A stretch of DNA of 64,000 nucleotides from Sulfurimonas sp. HSL3-7 (GCF_039645985.1 NZ_CP147919.1:620001-684000), one strand, 5' to 3'. Counted from the stretch's first letter, positions 1 through 10,889 are shown. The notes: generated by a model from the letters alone, not told the origin. Translations and numbers: made by a program.

Positions 1-1959
1 TACCATTTTACGGTGGTCGATCTTCCGGGAACGTATGCTTTCACAAACTATACGATCGAAGAGCGTGTCACCCATGACTTCTTGTGTAATGAAGAGTATG
101 ACCTGATCATCAATGTCGTTGATTCGACCAACCTTGAAAAGAACCTTCAGCTGACAGCCGAGCTGATGACGATGAGCAAAAAGATGGTCCTGGCGCTCAA
201 CATGAGCGATGAAGCGAAAAAAGAGGGGATAGAGATCGATGCCCCGTACCTCTCCCAGCTGCTAGACCTGCCGGCTGTCTCTGTCTCCGCTGTTTCCAAA
301 CAGGGGATCGGTGAGCTGATCGATGCGGTGATTCAGGTCTACGAGGCCCCTTTCTGTGAACCTAAGCTGATCTTTTCCGAAGCGGTCGAAGAGGAGATAG
401 GCCATATCCAGAGCTATCTGGACCGTCACGGTTTTCAGGCGACCATCTCCAACCGCAACATTGCGATCAACCTGCTGCAAAAAGAGAAAAAGACCTACCG
501 GGTCCTGCATGACAACCCGCTCTGGACAGAGCTTCAGCCGATGCTTATCGAAGCCGATAAGCATATCGAGCTTCACCACGACAGCGAGGATATCAAAGAG
601 GTCTTTGCCGAGGAGTATGCCGCCTTTAACCGCGGGATCATTGCCGAAGTGGTTAAAGAGAAAAACCTGAGTGTTAAACAGCTGACGATGACAGAACGCA
701 TCGATAACTTTCTGATCCACCCGATGCTGGGGATCCCGATCTTCCTCTTTTTTATGTGGGGCCTTTTTCAGCTCACCTTTGAGATCGGCTCCATCCCGAT
801 GGAGTGGATCGATGCGCTCTTTGGCTGGTTCGGAAACGTAGTCGGCAATACCATCGCCAATGATGCCGTGCGTTCGCTTATCGTAGACGGTCTGATCGCC
901 GGGGTCGGTGCCGTGGTGATGTTCGTACCCAATATTATGATCCTCTTTATCGGCATTGCACTGCTGGAATCGACGGGGTATATGTCGCGAGTCGCATTTC
1001 TGCTTGATGGGTTCTTTCACAAATTCGGGCTGCACGGACAGTCGTTCATTCCTCTCGTTACGGGTTTCGGCTGTTCTATTCCGGCCTATATGTCGGCACG
1101 TATTCTGAAAAATGACCGTGACCGTCTGCTGACGCTCTTTATTATCGGTTTTATGAGCTGCGGTGCGAGACTGCCGGTCTATGTCCTTTTTACCGGTGCT
1201 TTTTTCTCCGAGAGCGTTGCCGGAAATGTACTTTTTGCGATCTATATCACGGGTGCCATCATCGGGTTGATCGCGGCAAAGATACTGAAACTGACCGCTT
1301 TTAAAGGCGCAGATGAACCTTTCGTCATGGAGATGCCGAAATATCGTCTCCCCTCGTTCAAACTGATCTGGCACACCGTGATGACAAAGACCTGGATGTA
1401 CCTGAAGAAGGCGGGTACCTTTATCGCCGCCGCGACGATGCTGGTCTGGTTCTTGAGCACCTACCCGCACCATAACGAGGTGATCGCCTCGTATGAGACG
1501 AAGATCGAGTCTGCGCAGGACGAGCATGTTAAACGTGCGCTCTCGAACGAAATGATGGTGTATGAGCTCGAACACAGCTATCTCGGCAGCATCGGCAAGT
1601 TTATGGAACCGGCGTTCGCGCCGCTGGGGTTTGACTGGAAGATGACCGTGGCGCTTCAGACCGGTCTCGCGGCCAAGGAGGTCGTGGTCTCCACGCTGGG
1701 TGTGCTCTATGCGATGGGTGACGAGGTGGATCAGGAGAGCATTTCGTTGGGCACAGCCATCAGCAAGAACATCCCCTTTGCCTCCGCCATTGCCTTCATT
1801 GTCTTTGTAATGATTTATCTGCCTTGTCTGGCTGCTTCGGTCGTCTTTACCCGTGAAGCCGGCGGGATCAAGTATTTTTTCTATCTCTTCCTCTTTACGA
1901 CTGCAACGGCGTATGTTCTCTCCTTTATCGCGTACCGCGTTACGCTGCTGCTTGCATAG
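1..1959 (+). CDS. feoB: Ferrous iron transport protein B, 5'-truncated by window edge
   Basis: FeoB moves Fe2+ across the inner membrane and carries an N-terminal GTPase domain. The reading frame is open from base 1, so the start codon, the G1 P-loop and part of the G domain lie upstream of the window. Visible are the G3 motif DLPG in the first residues, a G4 motif NMSD, and a G5-like SAV stretch. A helical linker follows, then the membrane part with its Gate-type segments, for example the stretch around LVTGFGCSIPAYMSARIL, and a hydrophobic C-terminus. About 650 residues are present. No FeoA is seen downstream; it may lie upstream. Assignment by family is firm. Confidence 0.95.
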   Translation, partial: YHFTVVDLPGTYAFTNYTIEERVTHDFLCNEEYDLIINVVDSTNLEKNLQLTAELMTMSKKMVLALNMSDEAKKEGIEIDAPYLSQLLDLPAVSVSAVSKQGIGELIDAVIQVYEAPFCEPKLIFSEAVEEEIGHIQSYLDRHGFQATISNRNIAINLLQKEKKTYRVLHDNPLWTELQPMLIEADKHIELHHDSEDIKEVFAEEYAAFNRGIIAEVVKEKNLSVKQLTMTERIDNFLIHPMLGIPIFLFFMWGLFQLTFEIGSIPMEWIDALFGWFGNVVGNTIANDAVRSLIVDGLIAGVGAVVMFVPNIMILFIGIALLESTGYMSRVAFLLDGFFHKFGLHGQSFIPLVTGFGCSIPAYMSARILKNDRDRLLTLFIIGFMSCGARLPVYVLFTGAFFSESVAGNVLFAIYITGAIIGLIAAKILKLTAFKGADEPFVMEMPKYRLPSFKLIWHTVMTKTWMYLKKAGTFIAAATMLVWFLSTYPHHNEVIASYETKIESAQDEHVKRALSNEMMVYELEHSYLGSIGKFMEPAFAPLGFDWKMTVALQTGLAAKEVVVSTLGVLYAMGDEVDQESISLGTAISKNIPFASAIAFIVFVMIYLPCLAASVVFTREAGGIKYFFYLFLFTTATAYVLSFIAYRVTLLLA

Positions 1960-2109
1960 AGGCCGGTTCTATTTTGACCGTCAAGTCGACTGCTGAAAAT
2001 GACAGTAAGCCGGTTTTAAAAAGCTAGGCTGCTCTCTTTCTCCGCATACAAGAGCAAACACTTTCATTTAATTAGCTAAACATTATCCATATTGGGTTAA
2101 AATCGTTTC

Positions 2110-2784
2110 ATGATACGAATATTGATGATAGAAGATGATCTCGAATTAGCGGAGATCCTCACCGAATTTTTGGAACAGTTAAAACAAGAAGAGATACAGG
2201 TGGAGACGGAAGACGATCCGTTCAAAGCTTTGAGTATTTTGAAGCTCAAAGAGTTTGACCTGGTCATCCTTGATCTTACCCTGCCGGGTATGGATGGTCT
2301 GGAGGTGTGCGAAGAGATCCGCAAACGCCAGAACATTCCGATCATCATCTCTTCCGCACGTTCGGACGTGACCGACAAGGTGACAGCCCTGGAACTCGGA
2401 GCCGATGACTACCTGCCTAAACCCTACGATCCTCGTGAACTCGAAGCGCGTATCTACTCGGTACTACGCCGCTATGAAGCAAAAGCGGCAGAAGTGGCGC
2501 AGCAGAGCAGCAGCGATTTCAAGCTCGATGAAGCCGCAATGCAGATTACGTACAAGGGTCGTCCGCTCGATCTGACCAATGCCGAGTACGGCATTTTGGC
2601 CTATATGATCAAGAAAGAGGGGATGGTGGTCTCGCGCGAAGATATTATTCATAATGTGTCGGCGATCAATGAGGACTCTTCGAACAAGAGTATTGATGTG
2701 ATGGTCGGGCGTATTCGCAGCAAACTGGGCGATAAATCTCTGATCGAATCGGCGCGCGGTATCGGTTATAAACTTGTGAAATAG
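2110..2784 (+). CDS. OmpR-family response regulator, ArsR(acid response)-like
   Basis: This 224-residue response regulator has a receiver domain followed by a winged-helix DNA-binding domain. The acidic pocket is DD at residues 9-10, the phospho-acceptor is Asp55 in LVILDLTLPG, and the conserved Lys is K104 in YLPKPYD. The stretch around SSARSD and GADDYLPKPYDP closely resembles the acid-responsive regulator ArsR (HP0166) of Helicobacter pylori and its relatives; that is family knowledge from memory. The adjoining histidine kinase begins within eight bases of the stop, so the two form an operon. The signal and the target genes cannot be read from sequence. Confidence 0.9.
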   Translation: MIRILMIEDDLELAEILTEFLEQLKQEEIQVETEDDPFKALSILKLKEFDLVILDLTLPGMDGLEVCEEIRKRQNIPIIISSARSDVTDKVTALELGADDYLPKPYDPRELEARIYSVLRRYEAKAAEVAQQSSSDFKLDEAAMQITYKGRPLDLTNAEYGILAYMIKKEGMVVSREDIIHNVSAINEDSSNKSIDVMVGRIRSKLGDKSLIESARGIGYKLVK

Positions 2785-2791
2785 ATTGCAA

Positions 2792-4087
2792 ATGGGTCGT
2801 CATGCTGTTTTACTGACTGTTTTATTTGCTTTTACCGTGACGCTCTTTAGTGTCAGTTATATCTTTATCAAGTTTTACAAACTCAACCGCGAACAGTATG
2901 TCAACAACACTTTTTTAAAATATACGGTTATTACCCGTATCTACCGTGAACATATGCAGAACCGGACATCCCAGACGATGCTCGAAGCCAATCTGGCACT
3001 CTATAACCTCTACACTATTCCAGATGCTGTTGCCGCAAAAAAGATCGTCGAAAGTGCGAAGATCTTAAAAAGCGAAAACTTTCAAGCGCTGAACGATCCG
3101 GCCTATCTGCAGATACGTCCCCGTTTTGATCCGCAACGTGTTGTAGAAATACAGATCTCTATGTTGCAGCATAAAGGTTTCATCTATTTCTTTCTGCAAG
3201 GGCCTAACAACGGGGTACTGCTTCTGGATGAGAAGATCAAACCTTATCGTGCATGGAACCTGCTTTATGCCTACCTGGTTATTATCTCAAGTATTACCGT
3301 GTCGTATATCTTGATCTTTGTCCGTCTACATCCCTTGCGTCTTTTACGCAAAAAGATCCGTGACTTTGGTGCGGGTAAGATGCAGACCTCTTTTAAGATG
3401 CGCGGCGAGGATGAGATCGCTGTTATTGCCAATGAACTGGAGAATACACGTCAGAAGATCCGTAATCTGATCGAGTCGCGTACCCTCTTTATGCGCAATA
3501 TCATGCATGAGTTGAAAACGCCTATTGCCAAAGGGCGTATTTCGGCCGAAATGCTGGAAAACGGCAAACAGAAAGAGCGTTTCAATCGCATTTTTTTACG
3601 TATGGAAAGCCTTATTAACGAATTTGCATTGGTAGAAGAGATCTCCACCGGTTTCAGCCATGCACAGCGTGAACCCTACCGCCTGATCGATATTATCGAC
3701 GGTGCGATCGACATGGCAATGGTGGAAAACGAGCGGGTCAGCCAGAATGTGGATGCAGGGTTAAAAGTTATGGCCGACTTCAACCTTTTCTCGACAGCGA
3801 TAAAAAACATGATCGACAATGCGATGAAATATTCTCCGGATAAACATATCAATATCTCAACCCAGGAGGGAGAGATCTGGTTTGAAAGCAAAGGTGAGCG
3901 TCTTAAACACCCTCTTGCCTATTATGTTCAACCTTTTGCAAAAGATGAGAACTCACGCGACAGCTTCGGTTTAGGTCTTTATTTGGTCGATGCGATCTTG
4001 CATGCACATGACATGGCCCTGGCGTATGAGTATATGGAGAAGGGGATAAACCGTTTTATCTTTGAGCCGATTGTCAAAAAGCTTTAG
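2792..4087 (+). CDS. Sensor histidine kinase, ArsS-like
   Basis: This is the partner kinase of the regulator immediately upstream. It has an N-terminal membrane segment, a periplasmic sensor region of about 120 residues, a second membrane segment near residue 165, a HAMP-like linker, and then the kinase core. The H-box is NIMHELKTPIAKGR with His239. The ATP-binding domain has an N-box NMIDNAMKYSPD and a glycine box FGLGLYLVDAI. I chose the ATG at 2792; an in-frame TTG at 2786 is also possible, and neither has a good ribosome-binding site, so translation is probably coupled to the regulator gene. The sensor domain gives no direct clue to its ligand. Confidence 0.88.
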   Translation: MGRHAVLLTVLFAFTVTLFSVSYIFIKFYKLNREQYVNNTFLKYTVITRIYREHMQNRTSQTMLEANLALYNLYTIPDAVAAKKIVESAKILKSENFQALNDPAYLQIRPRFDPQRVVEIQISMLQHKGFIYFFLQGPNNGVLLLDEKIKPYRAWNLLYAYLVIISSITVSYILIFVRLHPLRLLRKKIRDFGAGKMQTSFKMRGEDEIAVIANELENTRQKIRNLIESRTLFMRNIMHELKTPIAKGRISAEMLENGKQKERFNRIFLRMESLINEFALVEEISTGFSHAQREPYRLIDIIDGAIDMAMVENERVSQNVDAGLKVMADFNLFSTAIKNMIDNAMKYSPDKHINISTQEGEIWFESKGERLKHPLAYYVQPFAKDENSRDSFGLGLYLVDAILHAHDMALAYEYMEKGINRFIFEPIVKKL

Positions 4088-4157
4088 AGCCTTTGGCGTA
4101 TTTAAATGCGGTCAATAAAGGTCTGCTTTAGGGAACGAAGGCTCTTGGCTGGCCGTC

Positions 4158-4523
4158 TTATTCGACTGATTTGAAAGATTTGATAAAGCTGTAGGCGATG
4201 AGTGTCAGTAAAATAGCAGCGACCACTTCATACCCGATAGCCCAAATAACGAAAAATGAGCTGAGTTTTACATTGAGAAAGTGCTCAAAACTGGCTTTTG
4301 CGACAAAAAGGTAGAGAAAGGCCAGACCAGTTAGGTAGGGGATAGTCAGGAAGTAGATAATAAACATGAAAGCCTCATACCCTTCCGGGGCAAGAATAAA
4401 TGCTTTGACGTCGATCTCTTTTTGTGCGAATGAGCTGTTTTTACGTTTAGTGGTCGTACGTTTTTGAAAGTTTTTTGCCGCTTCTAAATTACCCTTTGCC
4501 CGGATCGGTTCTTGACTGCTCAT
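4158..4523 (-). CDS. Small membrane protein of unknown function
   Basis: I do not recognise this 121-residue protein. About 45 N-terminal residues are polar and rich in Lys and Thr. Two or three hydrophobic segments follow, near residues 52-75 and 88-112, so it is probably an inner-membrane protein with a basic cytoplasmic tail. It lies alone between the ArsS-like kinase gene and surE, which are both on the opposite strand. Codon use and composition look normal for the window, which supports it being real, but I see no catalytic motif. Confidence 0.6.
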   Translation of the reverse strand: MSSQEPIRAKGNLEAAKNFQKRTTTKRKNSSFAQKEIDVKAFILAPEGYEAFMFIIYFLTIPYLTGLAFLYLFVAKASFEHFLNVKLSSFFVIWAIGYEVVAAILLTLIAYSFIKSFKSVE

Positions 4524-4599
4524 TTTTCTCTGACCTATTGCTTTAATTTATGATTGGTGTTCAATAATACATCATTATAACTTAAATCAATAAAGATAC

Positions 4600-4629
4600 T
4601 GAAAATGCTCTATTGCGTAATGCTATAAT
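4600..4629 (+). promoter_or_regulatory. Promoter of surE with probable leaderless transcript
   Basis: A perfect -10 box TATAAT lies at 4624-4629, with a weak -35 candidate CTGAAA at 4600-4605 (18-bp spacer). The surE ATG begins at 4636, seven bases after the -10 box, which is where transcription should start. No Shine-Dalgarno sequence precedes the ATG. Together these point to a leaderless mRNA. Confidence 0.55.
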
Positions 4630-4635
4630 ACATTT

Positions 4636-5412
4636 ATGAAAACAGATAAACATATATTAGTCACCAATGATGACGGGCATGAGTCGGTTGCGCTGCATGC
4701 TCTTGTTGCCGAGTTGCGCAAGATCGCCAAAGTAACGGTTGTCGCTCCCGCCAATGAGAAGTCAGCCTGCGGCCATTCGCTTACCCTTTCACACCCGCTC
4801 AATTTTGTCAGTCTTGACGATGATTTTTACAAGCTTGAAGACGGTACGCCGAGCGACTGCATCTACCTGGCGCTGCATTCGATGTTCGAAGGGAGCAAGC
4901 CCGATCTCGTGGTCAGCGGCATTAACAAAGGCTCCAACATGGGTGAGGATATCACCTACTCCGGTACGGCAGCCGGTGCGATGGAGGCGGTATTGCAGGG
5001 GGTGCCTGCGATCGCGATCTCCCAGGTGATGGACTTTACCCAGCCTCTTCCAAATTTTGACCTGGCGACCCGGACGATCAGAACATTGGTCGAAAAGATC
5101 TTCAGCGGTGAATTCCCGCTTCCCCACCGCGAGTTTCTGAATGTCAATATCCCCAAAGATGTCAATGAGACGAGTATGAAGGTGACCTATGCGGGATACC
5201 GTTTTTACGGCAATGATGCCCATCTGCATCGCAACCCCCGCGGCATGGAGTACTACTGGCTGGGCCTGCACCCTCTGGAGTTCAAGCCAAGAGAGCGCAA
5301 GGGTATGCTCTCCGACTTTGAAGCGATAGAGCAGGGCTTTGTCTCCGTCACGCCGATCCATCTTGACATGAGTGCGTATGCCTCGATGGAACAGCTGGAG
5401 AGCTGGCTGTGA
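4636..5412 (+). CDS. surE: 5'/3'-nucleotidase SurE
   Basis: SurE removes the phosphate from nucleoside 5'- or 3'-monophosphates in the cytoplasm and is a metal-dependent stationary-phase survival enzyme. The 258-residue protein has the N-terminal metal site NDDG at 11-14, the conserved NEKSACGHSLT stretch near residue 40, GTPSDC near 75, and the signature SGINKGSNMGEDITYSGTA. Length matches the family (about 250-260). The start is fixed because the first beta strand begins at residue 7. Its stop overlaps the GTG start of the next gene by four bases, so surE, tcdA and the thioredoxin/NHL gene form one operon. Confidence 0.96.
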   Translation: MKTDKHILVTNDDGHESVALHALVAELRKIAKVTVVAPANEKSACGHSLTLSHPLNFVSLDDDFYKLEDGTPSDCIYLALHSMFEGSKPDLVVSGINKGSNMGEDITYSGTAAGAMEAVLQGVPAIAISQVMDFTQPLPNFDLATRTIRTLVEKIFSGEFPLPHREFLNVNIPKDVNETSMKVTYAGYRFYGNDAHLHRNPRGMEYYWLGLHPLEFKPRERKGMLSDFEAIEQGFVSVTPIHLDMSAYASMEQLESWL

Positions 5413-6047
5413 GATTTGAGCGTTCCCGGATGCTCTTTGGCGACGACTTCGCCAAGATCGAGGATGCCAAGATCCTTATTTTAGGTGTGGGCGGTGTCGG
5501 TTCGTACTGCCTGGACTGCCTCTACCGTACGGGTGTGCGTGACATCACCATTATCGATTTCGACACCTACGACGAGAGCAACCAGAACCGTCAGATGTGG
5601 TCGGAACACCACTGCGGCGAGTCGAAGGTGTTGAGCCTCAAAGAACATTATCCCGAGATCATCGCCATCGAGAAGAAGATCGATCCTGCATGGATCGAAG
5701 CCTTCGATTTTGAGCCTTATGACCTTGTGCTCGATGCGATAGACGACACCCATGCCAAGCTCGCTCTGGCGCAGAAGTGCTACAAGAAACTGATCTCGGC
5801 GACCGGTTCGGCCAAACGGCTTGATCCGACAAAGATCGAGGTCTCGACCATCTGGAAGACACACGGCGACCGTTTTGCCTCCAAGCTCCGTTATGAGCTC
5901 AAAAAACGCCGCTTCTCTAAAAAGTACCCGGTCATCTTCAGCTCAGAACCGCCCCATACCAAGGTCAAAGGCAGTTTTATGGCGGTGACGGCAGCCTTCG
6001 GTCTGACCATGTGTTCGCTCGCCGTTAAAACGTTGATGAAGAAGTAA
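5409..6047 (+). CDS. tcdA: ThiF/MoeB-type adenylyltransferase, probable tRNA t6A dehydratase TcdA
   Basis: This protein has the E1-like adenylating fold: a Rossmann nucleotide site GVGGVGSYCLDCLYRTGV near residue 20 and the acidic strand IIDFDTYDESNQNRQ that holds the ATP and metal site. Proteins of this type that end without a rhodanese domain are usually TcdA (CsdL), which cyclises N6-threonylcarbamoyladenosine at position 37 of tRNA. At 212 residues it is shorter than the Escherichia coli enzyme (about 268), mainly at the C-terminus, as is common in this phylum. It starts at a GTG that overlaps the surE stop, and its own stop overlaps the next ATG (TAATG). A sulfur-carrier adenylyltransferase role is the alternative. 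Confidence 0.8.
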   Translation: MRFERSRMLFGDDFAKIEDAKILILGVGGVGSYCLDCLYRTGVRDITIIDFDTYDESNQNRQMWSEHHCGESKVLSLKEHYPEIIAIEKKIDPAWIEAFDFEPYDLVLDAIDDTHAKLALAQKCYKKLISATGSAKRLDPTKIEVSTIWKTHGDRFASKLRYELKKRRFSKKYPVIFSSEPPHTKVKGSFMAVTAAFGLTMCSLAVKTLMKK

Positions 6048-7357
6048 TGGCGGTACGGGCACCGGCTTTCGCTGAGGGACTTGACTGGCTGAACAGCGAA
6101 CCCTTACTTATCTCGGCGTTACGAGGCCGGTACATACTACTCGATTTTTTTACCTTCGGCTGTATCAACTGCATCAACAACCTGCAGACCGTCAAGATAC
6201 TGCATGCCCGCTATGGCGGCGAACTCGAGGTCATCGGTGTCCATATGGGGAAATTCACGCATGAGAAAGAGCTCAATGCGCTGCAGGAAGCTTTGTCACG
6301 TTACGGGATCACCTATGCCGTCGTCAATGACCCGAAACACCAGATAGCTGAGGCGTATGCGGCAAAAGGGTGGCCGACGACGATACTGATCGACAATCGG
6401 GGTTACCTTGTCCACCACGCCAGCGGGGAGCAGAAACTGAGTGAATGGGTCGGGCGTCTTAGTGCCTGCGGTTTGACAGCCCGATCCCGGCGACGGGACG
6501 AAAAAATGTCGGGCAAGAAACTGTACTATCCGCAAAAAGTGTTGGCGGCACCAGTGTTCCTGGCGATTGCCAACACTGGCAGCAACGAAGTGTGGCTGAG
6601 TGATTATAGAGGGCATGTGCACACGTTTATCGAAGCAGACAAGCCGACGGGTATGGCCTATAGCGATGAAAAGCTCTATATCTGTGAAAACGAGAAAGGC
6701 AGGATACTTTCGTATGCACTGCAAAACGGAGAGAAGCAGATCGTACTGGAAGGGCTCCGCAACCCTTATGACCTTGTGGTTGAGGACAACAGACTTTATG
6801 TCGCGCTGGCGGGATCACATCTGTTGAACATTTACCGTCTGGACGATCTCTCTCTTTTAGCATCGTACGGCAACCGTTTTGAAGCATTGCGAGACGGTAA
6901 TTCAGACGAATGTCAGCTGGCACAGCCCTCGGGGCTGGCGTTGATGAACGAGATACTCTATTTTGTTGATGCCGAGAGTTCATCGTTGAGAAAAATCGAA
7001 GAGGGGCATGTTTCCACTTTGATAGGTGAAGGGCTTTTTACCTATGGCGACAGTGACAGCGGCGAGATACTGCTGCAGCATCCGCAGGGGATCTGCGCCG
7101 GCATTGTCGGTGACGGCTGCGGCGGCGGGCGCCTCTTTATCGCCGATACCTTTAACAACAAGGTCAAGGTCTATTTTCCCGACGACAATTCGATGATGAC
7201 GCTTCTAAAGGGGCTGAACGAGCCCGGCGGTATCGCGAAAAAAGGGTGCGAGCTTTTTATCGCCGACACCAATGCGCATCAGATCGTCGTCTTCGACCTC
7301 TCGGCGATGCAGAGCAGGGTGATGGCGTTTGATCTTGAACACTCCGTTGGGGCATAG
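6047..7357 (+). CDS. Thioredoxin-like domain protein with C-terminal NHL beta-propeller
   Basis: The N-terminal 150 residues are thioredoxin-like, with FFTFGCINCINNL giving a Cys39-x2-Cys42 pair and a cis-Pro region GWPTTILIDNRG. The C-terminal two thirds contain NHL repeats, seen as recurring stretches like QPSGLALM, HPQGICAG and EPGGIAK, each followed by LFIADTxNxxV. This layout matches the NHLRC2-like family. No signal peptide is visible, so the protein should be cytoplasmic. It is translationally coupled to the tcdA-like gene and ends ten bases from the convergent EAL gene. Its substrate is unknown; a redox or scaffold role is an inference from the domains. Confidence 0.85.
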   Translation: MAVRAPAFAEGLDWLNSEPLLISALRGRYILLDFFTFGCINCINNLQTVKILHARYGGELEVIGVHMGKFTHEKELNALQEALSRYGITYAVVNDPKHQIAEAYAAKGWPTTILIDNRGYLVHHASGEQKLSEWVGRLSACGLTARSRRRDEKMSGKKLYYPQKVLAAPVFLAIANTGSNEVWLSDYRGHVHTFIEADKPTGMAYSDEKLYICENEKGRILSYALQNGEKQIVLEGLRNPYDLVVEDNRLYVALAGSHLLNIYRLDDLSLLASYGNRFEALRDGNSDECQLAQPSGLALMNEILYFVDAESSSLRKIEEGHVSTLIGEGLFTYGDSDSGEILLQHPQGICAGIVGDGCGGGRLFIADTFNNKVKVYFPDDNSMMTLLKGLNEPGGIAKKGCELFIADTNAHQIVVFDLSAMQSRVMAFDLEHSVGA

Positions 7358-7367
7358 TTTTTACGCT

Positions 7368-8552
7368 TCATTCCAGGTGGAGGTCAAGACAGAGGATCAA
7401 CTCCCTGGCGTTACAGATGAATTTTTTTGAAAATGTCCGGCAGAGATTACCCGAGGCGTTCGAGATATAGCGCGGGCTTAGATAGCACCCATTCTGTGAG
7501 CTGCTGCAGATGTAGCAATACTCTTTCAAGGAGTGGTCTTCACCATCCAGAGAAGGTGCATAGAATTTCTTTTTATTCCCTACCAGCAGCGTATCCCCGA
7601 GCTGTCTTGAACTTTCGGCATCTATAAGATAGAGGGCCTCGATCTTTTTTTCATTTTTGGCAGCATTGAAGATCTGAACATCATCAATGCTCTTGATACT
7701 TTTGATGAGGGCAATCAGTTTTTTTGCGATGACAGAGGCATCATTGAAAAGGTTTTCCTTAAAGCATATCAAGGATTTTCGCTGCTCTTTGTACTGAAGA
7801 CCGATTGTCTCAATTTTGTTTACAAGCGTCTCTTTGTCCATGGTCTTTGCGGCAGGGTGGGAGAACCAGTACCCCTGAAAGAGATCAATGTCAAGGTTGA
7901 GCGATTTCAGAACCTCACTCTGACGCTCGACACCTTCTGAGATGACAAGGGCACCGATGTTGTAACAGACCCGTGCAATGGCTTTGACGATCTCTGCATT
8001 GATATAGTGTGTGTCGATATCACGCAAGAGTGTTTTGTCGATCTTGACGATATCGGGTTTGACGATGGATAACCTCTCAAACTGAGACTGCCCCGTTCCA
8101 AAGTCGTCAATCGCAATGTTAAACCCTCTTTCTTTGTAATAGGCCGTAAAGGCTGCCAGTGCGTCGTTGCTGGTAATGGCCTCTTCTTTGATCTCAAGCA
8201 CAATGTTTTCAGCGGGAATATTCAGCTGACGCAGACTGTTTTCAAAGTTTTGTTCTATCGGCTGAAAAGTGTCGATGAAGGAAGGCTCTATATTTAAAAA
8301 GAGCAGTGTTCTTGGGTTCTCGTCAAGATATGTTTTGAAACTTTTTATGGATTCGAGACGTATCAGTTCGTCAAGTTCGGCCGATATACCCAACTTTTTA
8401 GCTTTTGAAAAAAGTGTATGCGGTGCAATATAGCTCGTATTGTTATAGGCTCTTACCAGCGCTTCGTACCCAAAAACAGATTTTTGTTTTATGGTGACAA
8501 TGGGCTGGAAATAGATGTCGAAATGTGTGATGCCAAGGTCATGCAACTGCAT
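7368..8552 (-). CDS. EAL-domain cyclic-di-GMP phosphodiesterase
   Basis: EAL proteins hydrolyse cyclic di-GMP to pGpG. All main catalytic motifs are here: GYEALVR at 28-34, LFLNIEPS, LEIKEEA, AIDDFGTGQS followed by KPDIVKID, and SEGVE, so it is likely active. After the EAL domain (residues 1-245) there is a domain of about 150 residues ending in a Cys-containing segment, which may be a sensor. I place the start at 8552 because GTAGGAGATAAG precedes this ATG with good spacing; an upstream TTG at 8612 has no such site. There is no membrane segment, so the enzyme is cytoplasmic. Confidence 0.88.
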   Translation of the reverse strand: MQLHDLGITHFDIYFQPIVTIKQKSVFGYEALVRAYNNTSYIAPHTLFSKAKKLGISAELDELIRLESIKSFKTYLDENPRTLLFLNIEPSFIDTFQPIEQNFENSLRQLNIPAENIVLEIKEEAITSNDALAAFTAYYKERGFNIAIDDFGTGQSQFERLSIVKPDIVKIDKTLLRDIDTHYINAEIVKAIARVCYNIGALVISEGVERQSEVLKSLNLDIDLFQGYWFSHPAAKTMDKETLVNKIETIGLQYKEQRKSLICFKENLFNDASVIAKKLIALIKSIKSIDDVQIFNAAKNEKKIEALYLIDAESSRQLGDTLLVGNKKKFYAPSLDGEDHSLKEYCYICSSSQNGCYLSPRYISNASGNLCRTFSKKFICNARELILCLDLHLE

Positions 8553-8736
8553 CTTATCTCCTACCCGATGATACTGGAGTATCGGTGTTTTCAAGTTATT
8601 TTTCTGTTGCAATTATAATGAAGAGCGTGGTTGACAAGGACGTTAATGTGGTTATAAAATAACCAATATCTAGTGTATAAAAGAGCTTTAGAATGTGATT
8701 AGTTATACAGTGTTGTTGATGGAGTGTTTTTGTGGT

Positions 8737-8796
8737 TTCCCCCTGAAGGGATTTCCTTTGGTCACGCTCGCTGAAAGCGACAATTTCTTGTCGTTT
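8737..8796. repeat. Intergenic hairpin element, copy B
   Basis: This stretch between the EAL gene and groEL contains a small stem (CCCTGAAGGG, 8741-8750), a linker ending in GCTGAAAGC, and a terminal hairpin of CGACAA and TTGTCG arms around TTTC (8778-8793). On the minus strand it lines up with the element after hypD (27542-27605): both have a hairpin, then GCTTTC, then a GTG..C..AAAG core, then a CCCT..GGGG stem. The hairpin stems differ in sequence but are kept as stems. Function unknown. Confidence 0.45.
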
Positions 8797-8850
8797 TCTT
8801 TTGACTCCGTCGGTCGATGCTTCGCATATCTCCCTATGGTACGAACGCTA

Positions 8851-8874
8851 AAAAAGCCAAGAAATTGGCTTTTT
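8851..8874 (-). terminator. Rho-independent terminator of groESL
   Basis: A perfect 10-bp stem, AAAAAGCCAA and TTGGCTTTTT, encloses a GAAA loop. On the minus strand it is followed by a run of T residues, as expected downstream of groEL. The symmetry means it could also work on the plus strand. Confidence 0.8.
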
Positions 8875-8886
8875 ATTGACGCGTTC

Positions 8887-10524
<1,638 letters not shown>

Positions 10525-10559
10525 GTTGTATCCTTTATCTTTTGATTATCGTGCTGAAA

Positions 10560-10820
10560 TTATTTGATGATACCGAGTAGGTCGTCTACTTCGATGACAA
10601 GATAGCTTTCGCCATCCAATTTGAGTTCATTGCCGGCATATTTTCCAAATACGACGGTGTCGTTGACCTTGACATTCTCAACTTCCGAACTGACAGCGAC
10701 AACCGTTCCCTGTGACGGCTTTTCTGTCGCATTGTCAGGAATAATGATCCCGGATGCGGTTGTCTTAGCTTCTTCTGTACGTGAAACCAGTACGCGTTTT
10801 CCAAGTGGTTCAAAATTCAT
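10560..10820 (-). CDS. groES: Co-chaperonin GroES (10 kDa)
   Basis: GroES caps the GroEL ring during ATP-driven folding. The 86-residue protein begins [14 protein letters not shown], has the mobile-loop stretch [20 protein letters not shown], and ends with a short hydrophobic strand. Length is slightly below the usual 94-97, as in other members of this phylum. It is the first gene of the groESL operon and has a clear promoter upstream with operator-like inverted repeats. Confidence 0.97.
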   Translation of the reverse strand: MNFEPLGKRVLVSRTEEAKTTASGIIIPDNATEKPSQGTVVAVSSEVENVKVNDTVVFGKYAGNELKLDGESYLVIEVDDLLGIIK

Positions 10821-10860
10821 AGTTATCCTTTTAATATGGGTTTAAAATTTAAACGTCGTT

Positions 10861-10889
10861 ATAGTACAAAAAAAATACCAACAAGTCAA
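10861..10889 (-). promoter_or_regulatory. Sigma-70-type promoter of groESL
   Basis: Read on the minus strand, the -35 box is TTGACT (10884-10889) and the -10 box is TACTAT (10861-10866), with a 17-bp spacer that includes a T tract. Transcription would start about 30 bases before the groES ATG. Confidence 0.75.

Noticed and set aside
262-1575. Long minus-strand frame opposite feoB
   Set aside because: Low-complexity, His/Arg/Asp-rich translation with no domain; it mirrors the coding bias of feoB.
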